From contig NZ_FUYY01000002.1 of NCBI RefSeq assembly GCF_900168045.1, positions 310,001-374,000 on the forward strand: 64,000 bases of DNA, written 5' to 3'. Within the stretch, counting starts at the first letter, position 1, and each line of letters opens with the position of its first letter. This stretch comes from Salegentibacter holothuriorum (GTDB lineage Bacteria; Bacteroidota; Bacteroidia; Flavobacteriales; Flavobacteriaceae). Under the pieces are notes generated by a model. It saw only the letters and a program-made list of their open reading frames with translations. It was not told the DNA's origin and did no database searches. This document shows, in pieces, positions 57,896-64,000 of the stretch. The position numbers and the translations under genes were made by a program.

Positions 57896-60118
57896 TTATA
57901 CCAATTTACCTTGCAAATTTTGCAATATTTGCTGATACTGGCTGTTTCCCGGGGCTATCTTTCTAAGTTGGCGGGCAGTTTGCAAGGCATCCTCCCTCTC
58001 CCCCGATTTCATTTCACCCAGCAATTTTATATATAGAAACTCCTCATTTTCGGGTACGGTTTTCAGCGCATCTTCAATAATCAAAAGAGAGGCTTCAAAC
58101 CGAGAAGCTTCCTGTAATTTCAAAGCATAATTGTAACAAGCACGGAGATTTATCGGTTTGCTATCACAAGCTTTTCCCAAAAATTCTAAAGCTTTATCAG
58201 GTTGCCCGGTTTCATTATAGAGTAAACCCAGCATATAGTAGGTTTGCCCAAAGTTGGGTTCCTGTTCCGCTACTTTTAAATAAAGCTCTTCAGCTTCTTT
58301 ACTTTGACCCTGGTTATAAAGAAGCAAGGCCAGGTTCATTCGGGCCGTATTGTAGTAATTATCAATTTCTATAGCTCTACGGTAGGCTTTTATGGCCAGC
58401 TCGGTATTTCCTTTCGCCTGTGCATACAATGCGATTTGGGTTTGTCCCGAAGCAAAATCGGCATTCATTTCCAGATTTTCCAAGAACTCCTTTTCTGCTT
58501 TTACATATGCCTCGTCCTGGGGAGCTTGTAAATTATTAGAATTAAAATACCGCGCTGCCGAAATTCTTACCAGGCGTTTTTCATCATCGAGTAAATCGGC
58601 AATATAAGTGGACATATCTTGAAGTCCTAAATTATTAAATGCTCTAACTGCTTCATTTCGCACCAGTGGCGAAGAGTCGTGCAGTAGGTTCTGTATCAAA
58701 TTTATTTCCCGCTGTTGTAACCGGCGATCTACATAATAACGCAATGCAGTAGCCCTTATAATATCGGGATACTTTTTATTTTCAAGAAGCTGCTCTAATG
58801 CAGTAAGATCGCCAAGTTGTCCTGGCAGAAAATGATCTGAAAAATGATCTTCTCTCACCTTTCCATAGTTTTCTACCACAGCATCGGCAGCCCATTCTGC
58901 GCTTTTATCGGTATGGCAAGTATTACAGGCATTTGGCGTTCCGTAATCTACAGTTTGATCTGGACGGGGAATTCTAAAACTATGATCCCTTCTATAATCG
59001 TTACCCATATAAGTTACTCCCGTCATGTGGCAATTTATACATTTTGAGCCATCAGTACCGTTCTCATGAAAATGATGTTCTTCGCTGTCGTATTTTGGTA
59101 CATGGCAATTAAGGCACAGATCGTTACCGGTACTTTTAAGTTTGGTAGAGTGCATATCATGACAATCGGCGCAAGAAATACCATACTGGTACATTTTGCT
59201 CTGCTTAAAGGAAGCATATACATAATCTTCATCCCTTATTTGACCATCTTTTTCATAAACCGGATAAGTAAGCAATTCTGGGTCATAGTGGTCTAAAAAA
59301 CTACCATCATAGTCAAATACTTTGGTAAATTGCGAACGTCGGGAATGGCAGCGTGCGCATTTATCTACCAATTCTACGGAAGTCATATCACTATGCATAT
59401 ACAGTTTTGGTGGATCACCTTTCTGCAAACTATCTTCATAAAAAGCCACGTGTTCACTCGCGGGGCCGTGACAGGCTTCGCAACTCACGTTTATTTCGCT
59501 AAAGGTGGTATTATAGGTGAAATTTTCTGTATCAAAATTCTTTTCCAGGTTTGTGGAATGGCAATCAGCACACATGGTGTTCCATCGCATGGAACCGCCA
59601 GACCAATGCATCCATTCTTCATGATGAATTTCCAACTCTGGCTGCAGGTCAAACCATTTGTTCTTTTCACTGTCCCAGGCAGTTAAAAGCGCCTGGTACT
59701 GCCCTCCTGGAAATTTAATTAGATACTGCTGTAATGGCTCTACACCAAAGGTGTAAGTTACTTCATAATCGTGATATTCTCCATCTGGCCCCTGGGTATT
59801 GACATGATATTCTCCATTTTCTTTAAAAAAACGAGTCTTTATTCCTTTATTGGTAAATACCTCACCATCAAAGTCACCCAAAACCGTAGTAGAATCAGCT
59901 ATTTTCATCGCCAAATCGTGGTGTGAGCCTTCCCAGCTTTCATATTCCTGAGCGTGACAGGAAATGCAAGACTGTGATCCAACAAAGGCTTGTCGCGAAG
60001 AAGGAATTTCAGTATAATTTTCGTTTATTTTGTTTGTTTTATCCTTGCAGGAGATTAGAAAAATAGGCAAACATATACAAAAACAGAAGTAGAGATATCG
60101 GGAAGATCTTAAATTCAT
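57896..60118 (-). CDS. Octaheme c-type cytochrome lipoprotein with HEAT and TPR repeats
   Basis: 740 aa from the ATG at 60118; the TTG-initiated frame to 60145 is less likely because a lipoprotein signal follows the ATG (FCICLPIFLISCK, lipobox LISC). Eight CxxCH motifs: CISCH, CADCH, CEACH, CARCH, CADCH, CLNCH, CINCH and CNTCH, all in the first ~410 residues. Then HEAT-like repeats (HDSSPLVRNEAVRAFNNLGL) and about five TPR repeats at the C-terminus. Resembles cytochrome c554-like multiheme proteins found near respiratory genes in Bacteroidota. Redox partner unknown. Confidence 0.85.
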   Translation of the reverse strand: MNLRSSRYLYFCFCICLPIFLISCKDKTNKINENYTEIPSSRQAFVGSQSCISCHAQEYESWEGSHHDLAMKIADSTTVLGDFDGEVFTNKGIKTRFFKENGEYHVNTQGPDGEYHDYEVTYTFGVEPLQQYLIKFPGGQYQALLTAWDSEKNKWFDLQPELEIHHEEWMHWSGGSMRWNTMCADCHSTNLEKNFDTENFTYNTTFSEINVSCEACHGPASEHVAFYEDSLQKGDPPKLYMHSDMTSVELVDKCARCHSRRSQFTKVFDYDGSFLDHYDPELLTYPVYEKDGQIRDEDYVYASFKQSKMYQYGISCADCHDMHSTKLKSTGNDLCLNCHVPKYDSEEHHFHENGTDGSKCINCHMTGVTYMGNDYRRDHSFRIPRPDQTVDYGTPNACNTCHTDKSAEWAADAVVENYGKVREDHFSDHFLPGQLGDLTALEQLLENKKYPDIIRATALRYYVDRRLQQREINLIQNLLHDSSPLVRNEAVRAFNNLGLQDMSTYIADLLDDEKRLVRISAARYFNSNNLQAPQDEAYVKAEKEFLENLEMNADFASGQTQIALYAQAKGNTELAIKAYRRAIEIDNYYNTARMNLALLLYNQGQSKEAEELYLKVAEQEPNFGQTYYMLGLLYNETGQPDKALEFLGKACDSKPINLRACYNYALKLQEASRFEASLLIIEDALKTVPENEEFLYIKLLGEMKSGEREDALQTARQLRKIAPGNSQYQQILQNLQGKLV

Positions 60119-60410
60119 CAAATTTGAAAATATCAAATTATACAATACATGGCAGCTCTTTTATAGAGCGACAAAATGATAGATGAAGATAATGATATTG
60201 GAGCAAAAAAATATTTGGTTTTAGGAATAAAGTCAGTAAAAACATTATTATCTAAAAAGTTTATATTTTGAGCTTAGAAATATCAATTTTAGCCTGATAA
60301 CGTTTCAATATTTTCAATAATACTATTGAATTATTGCATTCTGAACACTGAAAAAAATTCCATTTTTTGGATTAAGTTTTTAATTTTTACCTTTCCGAAG
60401 AAAAAAAGAA
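60119..60410. other. Divergent promoter region, multiheme gene and tadA
   Basis: 292 bp A/T-rich; no reading frame. TACCTTTCC at about 60388 may be part of a -7 box for tadA. Confidence 0.35.
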
Positions 60411-60860
60411 ATGCTGGAGCCCTACAATGATGAATATTTTATGAGAAAAGCCCTGGAAGAAGCCGAAAAAGCTTTTGAAAGAGGTGAGATTCCCGTAGGT
60501 GTTGTGGTAGTGATTAACAATCAAATTATTGCGCGTGGTCATAATCTAACCGAAACCCTTAACGATGTTACCGCTCATGCAGAAATGCAGGCCATAACCG
60601 CTGCAGCAAGTTTTCTTGGCGGGAAATATTTAAAAGGTTGCAGCATGTATGTTAGCCTGGAGCCCTGCCAAATGTGCGCCGGTGCTTTATACTGGAGCCA
60701 GATCTCAAAACTTATTTTTGCCGCGGAAGACCAGCAACGCGGGTATCGTAAAAACGGGGTAAAACTTCATCCCAAAACCGAAGTAAAATCTGGTATTCTC
60801 GCTCAGGAAGCTTCCAACTTACTAAAACGCTTCTTTATTCAAAAACGAAACTTAAATTAA
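60411..60860 (+). CDS. tadA: tRNA-specific adenosine deaminase
   Basis: 149 aa. Zinc motif HAEMQAI (about residue 57) and PCQMCAGALYWSQISKLIF, with the N-terminal FMRKALEEAEKAFERGEIPV and VGVVVV. This is the TadA form that deaminates A34 to inosine in tRNA-Arg(ACG). The guanine deaminase branch is a less likely alternative. Transcribed alone. Confidence 0.93.
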   Translation: MLEPYNDEYFMRKALEEAEKAFERGEIPVGVVVVINNQIIARGHNLTETLNDVTAHAEMQAITAAASFLGGKYLKGCSMYVSLEPCQMCAGALYWSQISKLIFAAEDQQRGYRKNGVKLHPKTEVKSGILAQEASNLLKRFFIQKRNLN

Positions 60861-60985
60861 AAGATCGGGTTTTACGTTAAAGACTTGCTAAAGCCAAGTG
60901 TTATAATGCGTTAAAAGCTATTGTTAGATGGCATTTTTTCCAAAAATTTGAGATTCTATAAAAATAATTTTCGTTTTACGTCTAT

Positions 60986-63900
60986 ATGGGGAATATCAAT
61001 ACATTTTTTAAACTAACATTTCTTTTTTTATTTTCAGGATTAACAGCAACTGCACAGGTTACTCCAGGCAGGGAAGAGCCTAAATCTTTAGAACATACTT
61101 TTTATGTTGCGGGTAATCTAGGAAACGACCTAACAGTTGAAGGTCAAAAAGTGCTAAAAGCTATTGTAGCAGCTTCAAAAAAAGATGAGGAAGCAACGCT
61201 TTTAGTGCCAGGGAATTTTCTTCCGCCCAGAGGGTTTCCAAAGAATGAAGCCGAACGTGAGGCCCAAAAACAATTTTTACAAAAGAATTTGCTAAATGCC
61301 GTTCAGGAATTTAATGGCACTGTGGTCTTTACTCCAGGGCAAAATGAATGGACAAAACAAGGGCAGAATGCCATAGACGATCTTGAATCTTTTCTTCAGG
61401 ATAACCAGTCTAACACAGAAGTTTGGCCAGATGATGGCTGCCCTATAGAAAGTGAAGAAATTTCCCCAGATGTAATTCTGGTAACTGTAGACACCCAATG
61501 GTATTTAGAAAACTGGGACGAACATCCAAATATGAATGCTAAGTGTGATATAAAAACCAGGGAACGCTTTTTTGCCGAGTTTAAAGATGATATTAAAGAT
61601 GCCCACGGAAAAACTATTGTGGTTTCTATGCAACACCCGGTAATGAGCAATTCAAAAAGATCTTTTACCGAAAAGATTGGCGGTTTTTCTCCCCAGGATT
61701 ATCAAAATGAAGAGCATAGATATTTGCGAGGCAGATTAGAAACCCTGGCGAGTCAGTTTGATAATGTGATTTTTGTTTCAGGAAAAGATCACAACCTTCA
61801 ATATTTAGAAGACGATGGCATTCCACAAATTATAAGCGGAAGCATCGGAAAACCTAAAAAACTAAGTATTAGGAAAGAGAATGAACATTTCGGAACTACT
61901 AAAAGTGGTTATGTTAAATTAAAACTCTATAAAAACAACCAAACGCTAGTTGAATTCTTCACCATAGAAAATACTGAAAATCCAATTTTCAGCAAAACAA
62001 TTAAAAGCGACGAACCCAACTGGGATGAAATTGATTTTAAAACCAAAGAAGAAATTGGGGACACCATAAGTGCTTCTATTTATACCGAAGAACAAACCGA
62101 TAAATCTGGCTTGTATAAATCACTTTTTGGAGATTTTTACAGGGATGTTTACAGTACAAAAATAAAAGCTCCTGTGCTATTTCTTGATACGTTAGACGGA
62201 AATCTTGAACCGCTAAAAGAAGGCGGTGGCATGCAATCACGCTCCCTACGATTTATTGCAGACGATAAAAACGAATTCACCATACGCGCACTTAAAAAAA
62301 GCGCTACCCGTTTTCTGCAATCTGCAGCTATAAAAGATCATTATATAAAAGATTATATAGAAAATACAGTGGCACAACGCTATGCTCTGGACCTTTTTAC
62401 CACGGCGCACCCGTATGCTCGTTACTCTCTAAAACACATCAACGACTTACTTGAAATAAATGCCGGTAAACCACAAATTTTCTATATTCCAAAGCAAAAA
62501 GCGCTCGGCCTGAATAATGATGAATATGGGAATGAACTTTATATGCTTGAAGCTCACGTAGGTGATGAAAACAAAGAATTTGAAAAATTTGGTGCTCCCG
62601 AAGATATCATTAGCACACGTGATCTTTTAGCAGAATTAAAAGAGTCTAAAAATATAAAGGCAGATGAAGATAAATTTATAAAAAACCGGTTAGTAGATAT
62701 GCTAATTGGCGATTGGGATCGGCATTATGACCAATGGAGATGGGGCTTGCATACCCAAAACGATGGCACCAAACTTTACAAACCTATCCCAAGGGATAGG
62801 GATTTCGCATTTCCTAATTACGATGGTTTTATTCCAGATTTAGTGAAATTGGGCTTGCCAATAGTGAGAAAAATGGAAACCTACGACGATAATGTAAATA
62901 ATGTAAAATGGTTTAACCTCTCCGGATATCCTCTAGACCAGCGATTGTTGAAAAATTCAGATTGGGAAGATTGGCAGGAGCAGGTGAGTTTTATTCAATC
63001 TCAGCTTACCAACGAAGAAATAGAAACTGCTTTTAAAGCTTTACCGGAAGCAGTTCAGGATAAAACCATTGAAGATATTAAAGCACACCTTAAAGCCAGA
63101 AGAGATAATTTAGGCGACATAGCTCAGCGGTATTACAACTATCTCCAGGAATTCCAGGTATTACCCGGAACCGAGGAAGATGATGTTTTTAATATTGTAA
63201 GAAAAGAAAACGGTACTACTGCTATACAGATGATTAATGAAGATGGAAAAGAAGTCTTCAGTAATTCCTATAATTCTGAAGCTACCGATGAGATTTGGAT
63301 CTACGGGCTTGATGGCGATGATACTTTTAAAGCTACCGGTGATGGCGAAAATCCAATTAGAATCAATGTTATTGGCGGGGAAGAAAATGACATTTACGAT
63401 TTTGAAAATACCCGGAAAATTAAATTGTACGATCACAAAAGCAAGGAAAACACCATTACAAATCCAAAATCTAAAAAATGGTTGGTAGACGATTACGAGA
63501 TCAACACTTACGACCCAGATAAGCGCAAACAAAGCGAAAATAAAATTATGCCTCACATAGATTATAATGGTGATGAAGGACTTTCTCTCGGGCTAAAAGA
63601 TACCTACACTACTTACGGGTTAACTAATAATCCTTTCAACACGCAACACAGTTTCGATGCTTCTTATTATTTTGCCACAAATGGATTTGAAGTAGGCTAC
63701 AGGGGTGAGTTTGCACATGTTTTTTATAACTGGAACCTGGGAATAGATGCCCGCTATACCAGCCCTAATTTTGCTCTAAACTACTTTGGTGAAGGCATGG
63801 AATCAGAAAATATGCGAGACACTTTTGGTCGTGATTATAACCGTGTAAGGATTGAGCAATGGGAATTTGCACCATCACTTATTTGGCGAGGAAAATCTGG

Positions 63901-64000
63901 CGGAAGCTTTTACGTTAAGCCAATGATACAATCTAAGGAAGTATCTTTTGATGAAGAACGTTTTATAGCCGAAGCTTTTTCTGAAGAGAACGATCTTTTT
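60986..64000 (+). CDS. Secreted metallophosphoesterase-like protein with lost metal site, kinase-like motif and C-terminal beta region (truncated by window end)
   Basis: 1005 codons visible, no stop before the window end. Signal peptide LTFLFLFSGLTATAQ. Residues ~36-330 follow the calcineurin-like fold, but the ligands are changed: GNLG (43-46) for GDxG, GNF (76-78) for GDN, GQNEW (118-122) for GNHDW, QHPVMS for HHPxxS, and GKDHNLQYLE for GHxHNLQ. DMLIGDWDRHYDQWRWG (about residue 570) with PRDRDFAFPN recalls the catalytic loop and DFx of FAM20/CotH-like kinases. The end (about 870 on) looks like a beta-barrel/BamA-type domain (DASYYFATNGFEVGYRGEF, LNYFGEGME). Function unknown. Confidence 0.75.
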   Translation, partial: MGNINTFFKLTFLFLFSGLTATAQVTPGREEPKSLEHTFYVAGNLGNDLTVEGQKVLKAIVAASKKDEEATLLVPGNFLPPRGFPKNEAEREAQKQFLQKNLLNAVQEFNGTVVFTPGQNEWTKQGQNAIDDLESFLQDNQSNTEVWPDDGCPIESEEISPDVILVTVDTQWYLENWDEHPNMNAKCDIKTRERFFAEFKDDIKDAHGKTIVVSMQHPVMSNSKRSFTEKIGGFSPQDYQNEEHRYLRGRLETLASQFDNVIFVSGKDHNLQYLEDDGIPQIISGSIGKPKKLSIRKENEHFGTTKSGYVKLKLYKNNQTLVEFFTIENTENPIFSKTIKSDEPNWDEIDFKTKEEIGDTISASIYTEEQTDKSGLYKSLFGDFYRDVYSTKIKAPVLFLDTLDGNLEPLKEGGGMQSRSLRFIADDKNEFTIRALKKSATRFLQSAAIKDHYIKDYIENTVAQRYALDLFTTAHPYARYSLKHINDLLEINAGKPQIFYIPKQKALGLNNDEYGNELYMLEAHVGDENKEFEKFGAPEDIISTRDLLAELKESKNIKADEDKFIKNRLVDMLIGDWDRHYDQWRWGLHTQNDGTKLYKPIPRDRDFAFPNYDGFIPDLVKLGLPIVRKMETYDDNVNNVKWFNLSGYPLDQRLLKNSDWEDWQEQVSFIQSQLTNEEIETAFKALPEAVQDKTIEDIKAHLKARRDNLGDIAQRYYNYLQEFQVLPGTEEDDVFNIVRKENGTTAIQMINEDGKEVFSNSYNSEATDEIWIYGLDGDDTFKATGDGENPIRINVIGGEENDIYDFENTRKIKLYDHKSKENTITNPKSKKWLVDDYEINTYDPDKRKQSENKIMPHIDYNGDEGLSLGLKDTYTTYGLTNNPFNTQHSFDASYYFATNGFEVGYRGEFAHVFYNWNLGIDARYTSPNFALNYFGEGMESENMRDTFGRDYNRVRIEQWEFAPSLIWRGKSGGSFYVKPMIQSKEVSFDEERFIAEAFSEENDLF

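Noticed and set aside
59035-59296. Several open frames across the multiheme gene on both strands
   Set aside because: They lie wholly within the clear CxxCH-bearing frame and have no independent support.
1-64000. CRISPR array
   Set aside because: No regularly spaced direct repeats with unique spacers were found; the dispersed repeats are kilobases apart.

Overview
The window looks like chromosomal DNA of a marine-type member of the Flavobacteriaceae (Bacteroidota), probably near Salegentibacter / Gramella / Zunongwangia. This is an inference from protein style: DUF4286, DUF6428, DUF3078, DUF3109 and DUF4412 families, an OlsF-type lipid acyltransferase and a ResB-CcsA fusion. It also rests on low G+C by eye, few Shine-Dalgarno sequences, and TAnnTTTG promoter boxes. 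No rRNA genes and no CRISPR array were seen.

Layout. 1-7.9 kb: ligase-associated exonuclease and the start of its DNA ligase partner, a TerB-like protein, fructose-1,6-bisphosphatase, two tandem GNAT acetyltransferases, aspartate kinase, a bifunctional aminolipid acyltransferase and an SDR protein. 8-10.8 kb: DUF6428-ArsC pair, VOC protein, D-2-hydroxyacid dehydrogenase, with several dispersed palindromic repeats. 11.1-21.7 kb: a long minus-strand housekeeping block (mgtE, rsmA, DUF4286, TPR protein, serS, HTTM protein, ribF, pth, rplY/ctc, prs). 22-31.9 kb: tRNA-Leu(CAA) followed by a ~9 kb integrative element that ends in a copy of the tRNA 3' end. 32-36.6 kb: a gene-poor scar with repeats and decayed fragments, then metE under a cobalamin riboswitch. 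36.6-43.5 kb: nitrite ammonification (nrfHA), cytochrome c maturation (ResB-CcsA) and an outer-membrane porin. 43.6-54.7 kb: PAS protein, HupE-like protein, deaminase, CtpA-type protease, small membrane proteins, secreted DUF proteins, an R2-like ferritin protein without a normal metal site, and dGTPase. 54.7-64 kb: DUF3078, dxs, an 8-heme TPR lipoprotein, tadA, and the first 1005 codons of a degenerate metallophosphoesterase fused to further domains.

The integrative element (22910-31934) is the most interesting block. It has a tyrosine integrase beside attR, an excisionase-like HTH gene, a Rep_trans/MobT-like initiator, a nonsense-mutated fragment resembling the C-terminus of a type I restriction HsdR subunit, and near-identical 20-bp palindromes at both ends. 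Its cargo is two modules pointing toward each other. One is a three-gene operon (345 aa unknown, 121 aa unknown, patatin-like phospholipase with a C-terminal membrane anchor). The other is a pair of membrane proteins (87 aa with one TM, and 420 aa DUF6338-like). The three-gene module has the form of an abortive-infection system but matches none I can name.

Other points of note: (i) seven copies of a ~100-bp dispersed repeat, mostly placed just after stop codons and in the same orientation as the upstream gene; (ii) an R2-like protein in which two of four carboxylate metal ligands are lysine; (iii) a calcineurin-fold protein that has lost its metal-binding motifs; (iv) a REP-like repeat nested inside a terminator loop. 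Non-coding gaps over 300 bp are described as features.
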